The position numbers and the translations under genes were made by a program. A stretch of 26,830 nucleotides of DNA from Aureispira sp045105775. GTDB lineage: Bacteria > Bacteroidota > Bacteroidia > Chitinophagales > Saprospiraceae. The stretch covers positions 1-26,830 of the forward strand of contig JBGCDW010000131.1 of assembly GCA_045105775.1 (NCBI GenBank), in the 5' to 3' direction. Position 1 is the first letter of the stretch. Each line of letters starts with the position of its first letter. The notes below the pieces were generated by a model. The model was not told where the DNA came from. It ran no database searches and saw only the letters and a program-made list of their open reading frames with translations. This document shows, piece after piece, positions 7,569 through 17,242 of this stretch.

Positions 7569-7606
7569 ATATTTCGGGCAACTCTAATCAGTTGCAGTAA
7601 ATCATC

Positions 7607-10600
7607 TTATTCTCCAATAGTAATTTCTTCCTCTGCGGCAGCTTCTTCTGCACGACGTTTGGCTTCGATCGCTTCCATTTTTTCCATGTCTGCCACTACA
7701 AGATTTTCGTAATGTCTTAGACCTGTTCCAGCAGGAATTTTCTTACCAACAATAACATTTTCTTTCAAACCGCGCAAGTGATCGGCAGCAGCAGAAATAG
7801 ATGCGGTGCTCAATACCTTAGTCGTTTCTTGGAAAGAAGCAGCAGAAATCCAGCTCTTAGTTCCCAAAGAAGACTTGGTAATCCCTTGCAACAATGGTTT
7901 GGCAGTAGCAGGAATTGCAGGACGTGCTTGTAATACTTTGCGATCATTGCGTTTCAAATACGCTTTTTCCTCTTGGAATTGACGCTCTGTAATAAGCATA
8001 CCTGCAAGAATTTTGGTAGAACCACCAGCCTCTTCTACAATTAGTTTATCATAGATGTCTTCATTTTCTTCCATGAAATCACTCTTCAATACCGCTTCTT
8101 TTTCTAAGAAACGTGTATCTCCAGCATCCAAGATCTGAACTTTACGCATCATCTGGCGAACAATTACCTCAATGTGCTTATCATTAATGGTAATACCCTG
8201 TGCACGATAAACCTCTTGTACACCATTTACTAAGTATTGCTGTACTGCAAAAGGTCCTTCGATAGATAAAATATCATGTGGAGCAATGTTACCATTAGAT
8301 AAAGGCATACCCGCCCGCACAAAATCTCCTTCTTGTACCAAAATGTGGCGTGAAAGACCAATTAAGTATTTGCGTTTTTGACCATCTCTAGCAGTTACAA
8401 TACACTCGCGATTACCACGCTTGATCCGTCCAAAACTTACCACCCCGTCAATCTCTGTTGCTACAGCAGGAGTAGAAGGCTTACGTGCTTCAAATAATTC
8501 AGTTACACGCGGAAGACCACCCGTAATATCCTGAATCTTACCCATCACACGTGGGATCTTCACAATAGATTGTCCTTTGACAACTTTTTGCTCGTCTGAA
8601 ACATCAATGAATGCGCCCACAGGAACGTTGTAAGAACGTAAAGTATCACCTGCTGAGTCTAGGATCTTAATTGCAGGAACTTGCTTCTTATTCTTAGCTT
8701 CAATAACAACAAACTGCTCGTGTCCTGTTTGTTCATCACGCTCTACACGGTAAGTTTTACCTTCAATAACATTCTCAAATTCAATAAAACCATCAAATTC
8801 AGTAATAATTGAAGCATTATATGGATCCCATTCACAAATCTTATCTCCTTTCTTAACAATAGTACCATCTTCAATAAATAAAGCAGCACCATACATAATA
8901 TAGTTAGAAGAAAGCACGCGATTGGTTTTAGTATCAACGATACGCACTTCACCAGAGCGTGAAATAACAATTGGGTGTGAGGTTCCTTTCTCTTCGTCTA
9001 CATAGTCAACGGTACGTACACCATCAAATTCAATGCGGCCTTCAAACTTAGAGACTAAACTAGATTCTTCTACTGTATAAGAAGCCGTACCACCCACGTG
9101 GAACGTTCTCAACGTCAACTGTGTACCAGGCTCACCAATAGACTGTGCAGCAATAATACCCACAGCATCTCCACGTTCAGCCAAACGACCTGTTGCTAGA
9201 TTCTTACCATAACACTTGAGACAAACACCACGTTTAGCTTCACATGTTAATACAGAACGTACTACTACAACTTCTACATCTGCTTCTTCTATCAGTTTTG
9301 CTGTAGTGCTAGAAATCACCTCATCTCGGCTTGCCAACAACTCTCCTGTTTCAGGATGAAGTACATCGTTCAAAACATAACGTCCCTCAATACGATCACT
9401 CAATGATTGGATAACTTTATCATTCTCAATCAAAGCAGAACGCGTAATACCACGCAACGTGTTACAATTCTCAATATTAATCACTACATCTTGAGATACA
9501 TCAACCAAACGACGGGTCAAATAACCTGCATCGGCTGTTTTCAAAGCGGTATCCGCCAAACCTTTACGCGCACCGTGTGTAGAAATAAAGTACTCTAATA
9601 CAGATAGTCCTTGTACAAAATTTGCCAATACAGGGTTTTCGATAATCGCCCCTCCTGTATCACCTGATTTTCTTGGTTTGGCCATCAATCCACGCAATCC
9701 ACACAACTGTTTAATTTGTTGCTTAGATCCACGTGCACCAGAATCCAACATCATGTATACCGAGTTAAATCCTTGTTTGTGTGCGGCCATTTCCTCCATC
9801 AAGGTATTGGTAATGAGTGTATCCGCTTGTGTCCACTCATCAATAATCTGGTTATAACGCTCGTTATTGGTAATCAATCCCATGTTATAGTTGTTCCAGA
9901 TATCCTGAACTTCCTCATGAGCAGCTTCCAAACGCTCTTGACGTACAGATGGGGTAATCAAATCGGGCAAGTTGAAGGATAAGCCTCCACGATATGCCCA
10001 ATAGAAACCCATATCTTTAATATCATCCAAGAACTTGGCAGTAGTACTTGTATTTGTACGCTTCAAGATGCCAGAAATAACTTTTTTCAAGTTTCTTTTA
10101 GACAATTCTTGATTAATGAATGGTACTGTTTCTGGTACTTTTTCATTAAATAATACACGTCCTACCGTTGTCTCGATACGTTTATCGTATACTAAGTTTC
10201 CAAACTCGTCGTCTGTACGAGCACGTACTTTAATAATAGCATGAAGATCAATATTACCTTCATTATAAGCAATGATAACTTCTTCGGCAGAATAGAAAGA
10301 ACGCCCTTCTCCTTTTACCTTAATTGTATCTGTACTGCGTTTTTCTTTGGTCAAATAGTACAGCCCTAGAACCATATCCTGAGAAGGTAGCGTAATAGGT
10401 GTCCCATTTTGAGGATTCAACATATTGTGTGCTGATAGCATCAACATTTGAGCCTCCAAAATTGCTTGGTTTCCAAGTGGTACGTGTACAGCCATCTGGT
10501 CACCATCAAAATCCGCGTTAAATGCCGAACAAACTAAGGGGTGCAACTGGATAGCTTTACCCTCAATAAGTGTTGGTTGAAATGCCTGAATAGACAAACG

Positions 10601-11947
10601 GTGCAGCGTAGGAGCACGGTTGAGCATCACAGGATGCCCTTTGAGTACATTCTCCAAAATATCCCAAATAACAGGATCTTTGCGATCTACCAATTTCTTA
10701 GCAGATTTTACTGTTTTTACAATACCACGTTCAATCAATTTGCGAATAACAAAAGGTTTGAACAACTCTGCTGCCATTCCTTTGGGAATGCCACATTCAT
10801 GCAATTTGAGCGTAGGGCCTACAACAATTACCGAACGACCAGAATAATCCACACGTTTACCCAACAAGTTTTGACGGAAACGTCCTTGCTTTCCTTTTAA
10901 TACATCAGAAAGAGATTTTAAGGCACGTCCTCCTTCTGCTTTTACTGCATTGGATTTACGAGAGTTATCAAACAAGGAATCAACAGCCTCTTGTAACATA
11001 CGTTTTTCATTACGTAAAATTACTTCGGGAGCTTTGATCTCCAATAAGCGTTTGAGACGGTTGTTACGAATAATTACACGACGATATAAGTCGTTCATAT
11101 CCGAACTTGCAAAACGACCACCATCTAAGGGTACCAAAGGACGCAATTCTGGTGGAATTACAGGCAAATATTCAATAACCATCCACTCTGGACGGTTTTC
11201 CATACGTTTTTGGCCATCTCTAAATGCCTCGACTACACGCAAACGCTTCAGTGCTTCAGACTTACGCTGCTGAGAGTTCTCCGTTGCCGCCTTGTGGCGC
11301 AATTCGTAGGCAATTTTGTCCAATTCCATACGACTCAACAAAGCACGTACGGCATCAGCTCCCATTTTGGCAATAAATTTATTTGGATCGTCATCTGGCA
11401 ACAAGTGGTTGTCTTTTGGCAACGATTCCATGATATCGAGGTATTCTTCCTCTGTTATCAAATCTTTCTCTATACTACCGTTGATTTCGCGGTCAGCAAT
11501 AACTCCTGGTTGAATTACGACATAACGCTCATAGTAAATGATTGTTTCCAATTTCTTGGAAGAGTATCCCAATAAGTAACCAATCTTATTGGGTAAGGAT
11601 TTAAAGTACCAAATATGTACTACTGGTACTACTAGTTTAATGTGTCCCATGCGTTCGCGACGCACTTTCTTCTCTGTTACCTCTACTCCACAGCGATCAC
11701 ACACGATACCTTTATAACGAATACGCTTATACTTACCACAGTAGCACTCATAATCCTTAACAGGACCAAAGATGCGCTCACAGAATAATCCATCACGTTC
11801 TGGTTTGTAAGAGCGGTAATTGATGGTTTCAGGTTTTAGCACCTCACCATAAGAACGCTCTAAAATGGCATCTGGAGAAGCCAAGCTCAATATGATAGAA
11901 TCAAATTGTGGTTTTGACTTCGTGTTATAATTCTTCTTAAAAGGCAT
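7607..11947 (-). CDS. rpoC: DNA-directed RNA polymerase subunit beta'
   Basis: This is the catalytic clamp subunit of RNA polymerase. The 1446-residue length is usual for Bacteroidota. The active-site motif NADFDGDQMAVH starts at residue 477, so the Mg2+ ligands are Asp479, Asp481 and Asp483. The N-terminal zinc ribbon is CYCGK...CDRC with Cys68, 70, 83 and 86. The second zinc site is Cys828, Cys902, Cys909 and Cys912 (CEAKRGVCLKC). The trigger-loop region includes AQSIGEPGTQLTLRTFHVGG. The C-terminus is an acidic Ala/Glu tail (AEEAAAEEEITIGE). It is the last gene of the operon, 151 bp after rpoB, with an unusual strong hairpin in that gap. No damage is visible. Confidence 0.99.
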   Translation of the reverse strand: MPFKKNYNTKSKPQFDSIILSLASPDAILERSYGEVLKPETINYRSYKPERDGLFCERIFGPVKDYECYCGKYKRIRYKGIVCDRCGVEVTEKKVRRERMGHIKLVVPVVHIWYFKSLPNKIGYLLGYSSKKLETIIYYERYVVIQPGVIADREINGSIEKDLITEEEYLDIMESLPKDNHLLPDDDPNKFIAKMGADAVRALLSRMELDKIAYELRHKAATENSQQRKSEALKRLRVVEAFRDGQKRMENRPEWMVIEYLPVIPPELRPLVPLDGGRFASSDMNDLYRRVIIRNNRLKRLLEIKAPEVILRNEKRMLQEAVDSLFDNSRKSNAVKAEGGRALKSLSDVLKGKQGRFRQNLLGKRVDYSGRSVIVVGPTLKLHECGIPKGMAAELFKPFVIRKLIERGIVKTVKSAKKLVDRKDPVIWDILENVLKGHPVMLNRAPTLHRLSIQAFQPTLIEGKAIQLHPLVCSAFNADFDGDQMAVHVPLGNQAILEAQMLMLSAHNMLNPQNGTPITLPSQDMVLGLYYLTKEKRSTDTIKVKGEGRSFYSAEEVIIAYNEGNIDLHAIIKVRARTDDEFGNLVYDKRIETTVGRVLFNEKVPETVPFINQELSKRNLKKVISGILKRTNTSTTAKFLDDIKDMGFYWAYRGGLSFNLPDLITPSVRQERLEAAHEEVQDIWNNYNMGLITNNERYNQIIDEWTQADTLITNTLMEEMAAHKQGFNSVYMMLDSGARGSKQQIKQLCGLRGLMAKPRKSGDTGGAIIENPVLANFVQGLSVLEYFISTHGARKGLADTALKTADAGYLTRRLVDVSQDVVINIENCNTLRGITRSALIENDKVIQSLSDRIEGRYVLNDVLHPETGELLASRDEVISSTTAKLIEEADVEVVVVRSVLTCEAKRGVCLKCYGKNLATGRLAERGDAVGIIAAQSIGEPGTQLTLRTFHVGGTASYTVEESSLVSKFEGRIEFDGVRTVDYVDEEKGTSHPIVISRSGEVRIVDTKTNRVLSSNYIMYGAALFIEDGTIVKKGDKICEWDPYNASIITEFDGFIEFENVIEGKTYRVERDEQTGHEQFVVIEAKNKKQVPAIKILDSAGDTLRSYNVPVGAFIDVSDEQKVVKGQSIVKIPRVMGKIQDITGGLPRVTELFEARKPSTPAVATEIDGVVSFGRIKRGNRECIVTARDGQKRKYLIGLSRHILVQEGDFVRAGMPLSNGNIAPHDILSIEGPFAVQQYLVNGVQEVYRAQGITINDKHIEVIVRQMMRKVQILDAGDTRFLEKEAVLKSDFMEENEDIYDKLIVEEAGGSTKILAGMLITERQFQEEKAYLKRNDRKVLQARPAIPATAKPLLQGITKSSLGTKSWISAASFQETTKVLSTASISAAADHLRGLKENVIVGKKIPAGTGLRHYENLVVADMEKMEAIEAKRRAEEAAAEEEITIGE

Positions 11948-12010
11948 ATATCTATTTAATTTTATAATCTGCTAGTACCGTTCGAAGAGCACTGGAAAAA
12001 TTAATCGCTA

Positions 12011-12048
12011 AAACCTTTCAGGGATTTTATGCCCTGAAAGGTTTTTTA
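12011..12048. terminator. Strong hairpin between rpoB and rpoC, terminator-like
   Basis: A perfect 13-bp stem (AAACCTTTCAGGG at 12011-12023 with CCCTGAAAGGTTT at 12032-12044) has an 8-base loop. The + strand side is followed by TTTTTATTT. The - strand side, which faces rpoB to rpoC transcription, is followed by a shorter tract, TTTTAGCG. On the operon strand it would be a partial terminator or processing site rather than a full stop. Confidence 0.6.
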
Positions 12049-12098
12049 TTTAGATAAAGCAGTCAAAAAATGACCTACTCATTAGCTTGCAATACGTT

Positions 12099-15000
12099 TT
12101 ATTCAAACTTAATTTCTAAAGCTAGACCACGTAGTTCGTGAACCAATACATTGAATGATTCAGGAATACTGGATTGTGGTAAGTTATCTCCTTTTACAAT
12201 TGCTTCATAAGCTTTGGCACGACCAATAATATCATCTGATTTGATCGTTAACAATTCTTGTAGTATGCTGGCAGCACCAAATGCCTCTAGTGCCCAAACC
12301 TCCATTTCACCAAAACGCTGACCTCCAAACTGTGCTTTACCACCCAATGGCTGCTGCGTAATGAGAGAGTATGGCCCAATAGAACGCGCGTGCATTTTAT
12401 CATCAACCATGTGCGCTAATTTCAACATGTAGATAACCCCTACTGTTGCTTCTTGGTGGAAACGGTCACCAGTCTCGCCATCATACAAGTATGTTTGTCC
12501 AAAATACGGCAAACCAGCTTCTTGTACAAAGTGATCAATCTTATCAGATTTTGCTCCATCAAAAATAGGTGTGGCAAATTTCATGTTTAGCTTCTCACCA
12601 GCCCAACCCAATACCGTTTCAAAAATCTGTCCCAGGTTCATACGAGAAGGTACACCTAGTGGATTTAAGATAATATCCATTGGCGTTCCATCCTCTAAAT
12701 AAGGCATATCTTCGTCACGTACGATTCTAGCAACAATACCTTTGTTACCGTGACGACCAGCTAACTTGTCTCCCACTTTCAACTTACGTTTCTTAGCGAG
12801 ATAAACCTTAGCTAACTTTAATACCCCTGCTGGCAATTCATCACCAATAGTAATCGCAAACTTATCGCGTTTGTAATCACTAATAATTTGATTGACCTTG
12901 ATACTGTAGTTGTGCAACAATTGACGAACCATTTGATTGGTTTGCTCATCTTCTGTCCAACTAGAGTAATCTACTGCATTGTAATCAATATCTGATAAGC
13001 CTTGCTCTGTAAAGTGTGTTCCTTTAGTAATCAATTGCTCATTGTAGATTGATTTGATCCCATTAGAAGTTTTACCTTCTAATAATAGCATCAATTTTTC
13101 TACCAATTGATTTTTCAATTTTCCAACGTGGCTATCAAATGTACTATCTAAGTCAGACAATAGCTTTTTGTCCATTGCTTTTTGGACTTTGTCTTTCTTA
13201 GCACGCTTAAATAAGCGTTTGTCAATGATAACACCTTTGGTAGAGGGAGAAGCCTTGAGAGAAGCATCTTTTACATCACCAGCTTTGTCTCCAAAGATTG
13301 CGCGCAATAATTTTTCTTCTGGTGTTGGGTCAGATTCGCCTTTAGGAGTGATCTTTCCAACAATAATATCACGCTCTTTGATCCAAGCTCCAATGCGAAT
13401 TAATCCATTCTCATCCAAGTTCTTGGTGGCATCCTCACTTACGTTTGGAATATCATTGGTAAATTCTTCTTCACCTAGTTTGGTATCGCGCACATCTACC
13501 TCAAATGCCTCTATGTGCAATGAAGTAAAAATATCCTCTCGTACAACACGCTCAGACAATACAATAGCATCCTCAAAGTTATACCCTTTCCAAGGCATAA
13601 AGGCTACTTTTAAGTTCTGTCCTAAGGCCAATTCTCCATTTTGAGTAGCATAACCTTGACACAATACTTTGCCTAAGTGTACACGCTCTCCCTTAGCCAC
13701 AATCGGCTTCAAGTTGATACAAGAGTTTTGGTTGGTTCTTCTAAACTTAACTAAGTTATAAGTAGTGTAATCATCATCAAACGATACCGCTCTTTCTTCA
13801 TTTGTGCGGTCATATTTGATAATAATTTTTGTAGCATCTACATAGTCTACCACACCATCTCCTTCTGCATTGATTAACATTCTAGAGTCGCGAGCAACTT
13901 TGGCCTCTAGACCTGTTCCTACAATCGGAGATTGTGGTTTCAATAGTGGCACGGCTTGACGCTGCATGTTCGATCCCATCAAAGCACGGTTGGCATCATC
14001 ATGAGACAAGAACGGAATCAAGGAGGCAGATACCCCTACAATTTGGTTCGGAGAAATATCGATAAATTCGATTTCTTCTGGAGCCAATACAGGGAAATCA
14101 CCATGCTGACGACATTTGATTCGATCAGTGGCAAATTCTCCTTTTGTATTTAGTTTTGCATTTGCTTGTGCAATGATTTTGTAATCCTCTTGCTCGGCAG
14201 ATAGATATTGTGGTGCATTTTCAAAATCAACACGTGTACCTTCTACAATTGGACGATAGGGGGTCTCAATGAAACCCATTTTGTTGATCTTTGCATGTAC
14301 ACACAGCGTAGAAATCAATCCAATGTTTGGCCCCTCTGGTGTTTCAATAGTACACAAACGACCATAGTGAGAATAGTGAACGTCACGTACCTCAAAACCT
14401 GCACGCTCTCTTGATAAACCACCTGGTCCAAGTGCAGAAATACGACGCTTGTGCGTAATTTCTGATAATGGATTGGTTTGATCTAAGAACTGAGATAATT
14501 GGCTGGTTCCAAAGAAAGAGTTGATTACAGAAGATAATGTTCTAGCATTAATCAAATCAACTGGAGTAAACACCTCATTATCACGTACATTCATACGTTC
14601 ACGAATAGTTCTAGCCATACGTGCTAGTCCTACACCAAATTGAGAATATAATTGCTCACCTACTGTACGTACACGACGATTGCTCAAGTGGTCAATATCA
14701 TCAATTTCTGCCTTTTGATTGATTAGGCGAACTAGGTACGTAACAATTTCTATAATGTCTTCCTTAGTCAATACACTAACATCACGACTTGTATTTAATT
14801 CAAGTTTGCGATTGATTTTGTAACGACCTACATCCCCCAAGTTGTAACGCTTATCAGAGAAAAATAATTTTTCAATGATACCACGAGCAGTTTCCTCATC
14901 TGGTGGGTCAGAACCGCGCAATTGGCGGTAAATATGTTGTACAGCTTCTATTTCAGAGTTAGAAGTGTCTTTTTGTAAAGTATTGTAAATAACAGAGTAA

Positions 15001-15932
15001 TCCTCTGCAATATCCTCTTTTTGTAGAATAACATAATCTACTCCAACCTCCAATACATCTTCAATGTTATTGGCATCTAAGATTACATCGCGCTCCAAGA
15101 TTACCTCAATACGCTCAATAGATACAACTTCGCCTGTATCTTCATCCACAAAATCCTCTGTCCAGTTGCGCAATACACGTGCAGCTAGTTTACGTCCTAA
15201 ATTAGCTTCCAAAGCTTCGCGCTCTGCTGGAATTTCGTCTGCTAAACCAAATAGGTTTAAAATATCTTTATCACTGTCATAACCAATAGCACGTAGCAAG
15301 GTCGTAACAGGAAATTTCTTTTTGCGGTCAATGTAAGCATACATAACCGAGTTAATATCGGTAGCAAATTCCATCCATGCTCCTTTAAATGGAATAACAC
15401 GAGCAGAATAGATTTTAGTACCATTGGGGTGGCGGCTTTGGCCAAAGAAAACTCCAGGTGAACGGTGCAATTGAGAAACAATAACACGCTCGGCACCATT
15501 GACTACAAAGGTACCTTTAGGAGTCATGTAAGGGATGTTTCCTAAGAAAACATCTTGAACAGTTTGTTCAAAATCAACGTGCTCTTCATCATTACAAGAA
15601 AGACGCAATTTTGCCTTTAAGGGAACACTATAAGTCAAACCACGCTCCATGCATTCGTCAATAGAATAGCGAGGTGGGTCGATAAAATAGTTCAAAAATT
15701 CTAAAACAAAGATATTGCGGGCATCAGTGATCGGAAAATTTTCCTGAAACACTTGATATAGTCCTTCGTCTACACGACTTTCAGGAGTAGTTTCCAATTG
15801 GAAGAACTCCTGAAACGATTTTACTTGGATTTCTAAGAAGTCGGGATATTGATCCTCGTGCTTAATTTTTCCAAAGTTATGTCGTGTATTCCCAGGGGCA
15901 CCGCGATGGCTTGTATTGCTAAGAGATGACAT
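12099..15932 (-). CDS. rpoB: DNA-directed RNA polymerase subunit beta
   Basis: This is the second large RNA polymerase subunit, 1277 residues. The rifampicin pocket reads SQLSQFLDQTNPLSEI then THKRRISALGPGGLSRER. Asp484, His494 and Ser499 correspond to E. coli Asp516, His526 and Ser531 and are all wild type, so the common resistance changes are absent. Other conserved blocks are CTIETPEGPNIGLI, the GYNFEDAIVLSERVV segment, GDKLAGRHGNKGI and the C-terminal QPLGGKAQFGGQRFGEMEVWALEA. The chosen ATG follows a 227-bp gap after rplL that holds two hairpins. Relative to E. coli RpoB the lineage-specific insertions are small, in line with the shorter length. Confidence 0.99.
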   Translation of the reverse strand: MSSLSNTSHRGAPGNTRHNFGKIKHEDQYPDFLEIQVKSFQEFFQLETTPESRVDEGLYQVFQENFPITDARNIFVLEFLNYFIDPPRYSIDECMERGLTYSVPLKAKLRLSCNDEEHVDFEQTVQDVFLGNIPYMTPKGTFVVNGAERVIVSQLHRSPGVFFGQSRHPNGTKIYSARVIPFKGAWMEFATDINSVMYAYIDRKKKFPVTTLLRAIGYDSDKDILNLFGLADEIPAEREALEANLGRKLAARVLRNWTEDFVDEDTGEVVSIERIEVILERDVILDANNIEDVLEVGVDYVILQKEDIAEDYSVIYNTLQKDTSNSEIEAVQHIYRQLRGSDPPDEETARGIIEKLFFSDKRYNLGDVGRYKINRKLELNTSRDVSVLTKEDIIEIVTYLVRLINQKAEIDDIDHLSNRRVRTVGEQLYSQFGVGLARMARTIRERMNVRDNEVFTPVDLINARTLSSVINSFFGTSQLSQFLDQTNPLSEITHKRRISALGPGGLSRERAGFEVRDVHYSHYGRLCTIETPEGPNIGLISTLCVHAKINKMGFIETPYRPIVEGTRVDFENAPQYLSAEQEDYKIIAQANAKLNTKGEFATDRIKCRQHGDFPVLAPEEIEFIDISPNQIVGVSASLIPFLSHDDANRALMGSNMQRQAVPLLKPQSPIVGTGLEAKVARDSRMLINAEGDGVVDYVDATKIIIKYDRTNEERAVSFDDDYTTYNLVKFRRTNQNSCINLKPIVAKGERVHLGKVLCQGYATQNGELALGQNLKVAFMPWKGYNFEDAIVLSERVVREDIFTSLHIEAFEVDVRDTKLGEEEFTNDIPNVSEDATKNLDENGLIRIGAWIKERDIIVGKITPKGESDPTPEEKLLRAIFGDKAGDVKDASLKASPSTKGVIIDKRLFKRAKKDKVQKAMDKKLLSDLDSTFDSHVGKLKNQLVEKLMLLLEGKTSNGIKSIYNEQLITKGTHFTEQGLSDIDYNAVDYSSWTEDEQTNQMVRQLLHNYSIKVNQIISDYKRDKFAITIGDELPAGVLKLAKVYLAKKRKLKVGDKLAGRHGNKGIVARIVRDEDMPYLEDGTPMDIILNPLGVPSRMNLGQIFETVLGWAGEKLNMKFATPIFDGAKSDKIDHFVQEAGLPYFGQTYLYDGETGDRFHQEATVGVIYMLKLAHMVDDKMHARSIGPYSLITQQPLGGKAQFGGQRFGEMEVWALEAFGAASILQELLTIKSDDIIGRAKAYEAIVKGDNLPQSSIPESFNVLVHELRGLALEIKFE

Positions 15933-16052
15933 GAAGCTAATTTTATAAAGTTACTACGCAGGATAGAATGTATAGCTGATTTTGATAATATTGGTTTTGC
16001 TCATTGAGCACATCTACCTCTCATCTAAACACTCTAAAAAAATAAACTGGAA

Positions 16053-16072
16053 AATCTGACATTAGTCAGATT
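16053..16072 (-). terminator. Second hairpin in the rplL-rpoB gap
   Basis: A perfect 8-bp stem (AATCTGAC at 16053-16060, loop ATTA, GTCAGATT at 16065-16072). On the - strand it is followed by TTCCAGTTTATTTTTTT, which gives a terminator or attenuator look upstream of rpoB. E. coli also carries an attenuator and an RNase III site in this gap, but the sequences are not recognisably related. Confidence 0.5.
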
Positions 16073-16084
16073 AATAATAGCGGA

Positions 16085-16117
16085 ATAGGCTTAGCCACAA
16101 ATCATGACTAAGCCTAT
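16085..16117 (-). promoter_or_regulatory. First hairpin in the rplL-rpoB gap
   Basis: ATAGGCTTAG (16085-16094) pairs perfectly with CTAAGCCTAT (16108-16117) over 10 bp with a 13-base loop. There is no T-run behind it on the - strand, so mRNA processing or 3'-end protection of the ribosomal-protein message is likelier than termination. Confidence 0.5.
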
Positions 16118-16159
16118 ACTTATTGTTAAAAGCATAGGTGTATAGCACCAAACTTTTTA

Positions 16160-16534
16160 TTATTTCAACTCAACTTCAGCACCTACAGCTTCTAAAGCAG
16201 CTTTCAAGCTTTCAGCTTCTTCTTTAGCAACAGCTTCTTTTACGTTACAAGGAGCATCGTCTACCAAACCTTTAGCTTCTTTCAAACCAATACCCAATAG
16301 ATTTTTGATTTCTTTAACTACTTTCAACTTACCAGCACCTGCAGATTTCAATACTACGTCAAACTCAGTTTGTTCAGCAGCAGCAGCGTCGCCAGCAGCA
16401 GCAGGACCAGCTACAGCTACAGCAGCAGCAGCAGGCTCAATACCATAAGTATCTTTAAGGATGTCCGCTAGTTCTTTAACGTCCTTTACAGTCAAGTTTA
16501 CTAATTCTTCTGCTAATTGATTTAGATCAGCCAT
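16160..16534 (-). CDS. rplL: 50S ribosomal protein L7/L12
   Basis: This 124-residue stalk protein recruits translation factors to the ribosome. It has an N-terminal dimerisation domain (ADLNQLAEELVNLTVKDVKELADIL), an Ala-rich hinge at residues ~35-53, and the C-terminal factor-binding domain with LLGIGLKEAKGLVDDAP and the ending GAEVELK. The length is normal. It follows rplJ after a 137-bp gap with its own hairpin, which may allow rplL to be expressed separately, as its higher ribosomal copy number requires. Confidence 0.98.
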   Translation of the reverse strand: MADLNQLAEELVNLTVKDVKELADILKDTYGIEPAAAAVAVAGPAAAGDAAAAEQTEFDVVLKSAGAGKLKVVKEIKNLLGIGLKEAKGLVDDAPCNVKEAVAKEEAESLKAALEAVGAEVELK

Positions 16535-16632
16535 TTTTATTGATAATTTTAAGTTTCCTTAATGGAAATAAGTTTCTAAATAAAATATTTACGATAGGCT
16601 TTACCGTGGAAGCGGGGCTGTCCTATCCATAA

Positions 16633-16657
16633 AAAGCCGTCCGTAACCAACGGCTTT
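16633..16657 (-). terminator. Terminator-like hairpin between rplJ and rplL
   Basis: AAAGCCGT (16633-16640) and ACGGCTTT (16650-16657) form an 8-bp stem. On the - strand it ends in five T residues (GGCTTTTTATGG). It starts about 15 bases after the rplJ stop. It may be a leaky terminator or an mRNA processing site. Confidence 0.5.
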
Positions 16658-16671
16658 ATTCAGAGTTAAAT

Positions 16672-17205
16672 TTATTCGCCTTTTGACTCCAATGCTTTCA
16701 ACAAGCCACTGATAGTGTTGCCTCCTGATTGTAAAGAACCCAATAAGTTTTTGATTGGCGATTGTAGTAACAAGATCACGTCTCCAATCAATTCTTCTTT
16801 AGATTTGATATTTATTAGAGCATCGATTTGATCATCTCCTACGTATACTTCAGATTCAACGAAAGCTGCTTTTAAAAGAGGCTTGTCATTGTCTTCTCTA
16901 AATTTTTTGATCAACTTAGCAGGAGTATTTCCTGTTTCTGTAAACATCAAAGCAGAAGATCCTTTTAAGATGCCATATACATCTTCGTAGTTTTCTTCAT
17001 TTTTCTTTGCTGCTTTTTCTAAAGCCTTTCTGATCAAAGTATTCTTAACAACTTTAAGTTGAATGTCTTCATTAAAACAATCTCTTCTCAAGTTGTTTAT
17101 AGTTTCAACGTTAAGTTCTGAACAGTCTGTAATGTAGAAATATTTGCTATCCACAAATTTTTCCGCCAACTCTTCAATAACCGACGTTTTTTCTGCTTTT
17201 GTCAT
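16672..17205 (-). CDS. rplJ: 50S ribosomal protein L10
   Basis: L10 anchors L7/L12 dimers to the 23S rRNA as the base of the stalk. The protein has 177 residues with the family motifs SKYFYITDCSELNVETINNLR, VVKNTLIRKALE and the ALMFTETGNTPAKLIKKF region. The C-terminal helix that binds L7/L12 ends in ISGLLKALESKGE. It begins 37 bp after rplA and precedes rplL. In other bacteria L10 with L7/L12 represses its own mRNA, but I see no recognisable leader target in the short rplA-rplJ gap. Confidence 0.98.
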   Translation of the reverse strand: MTKAEKTSVIEELAEKFVDSKYFYITDCSELNVETINNLRRDCFNEDIQLKVVKNTLIRKALEKAAKKNEENYEDVYGILKGSSALMFTETGNTPAKLIKKFREDNDKPLLKAAFVESEVYVGDDQIDALINIKSKEELIGDVILLLQSPIKNLLGSLQSGGNTISGLLKALESKGE

Positions 17206-17242
17206 TTTTGATTAATTTTTAAAGCTTGGTCAAAAGAGTGGT

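Larger units (their letters stand above)
7168..7606. other. Gene-free repeat-bearing region between convergent genes
   Basis: No gene is supported in these 439 bp between the secreted protein (+) and rpoC (-). They contain the second copy of the 21-base palindromic repeat (7259-7279), a pair of 49-base imperfect direct repeats, an 8-bp perfect hairpin (7404-7421) and the rpoC terminator. Parts are locally GC-richer than the flanks (TCGCTTCGCGAGTGC). The region looks like an accumulation point for short intergenic repeats. Confidence 0.7.

Noticed and set aside
12099..15932. Possible rifampicin resistance changes in RpoB
   Set aside because: The equivalents of Asp516, His526 and Ser531 are wild type. 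The Leu and Thr differences in the pocket (QFLDQTN) are likely lineage variation.
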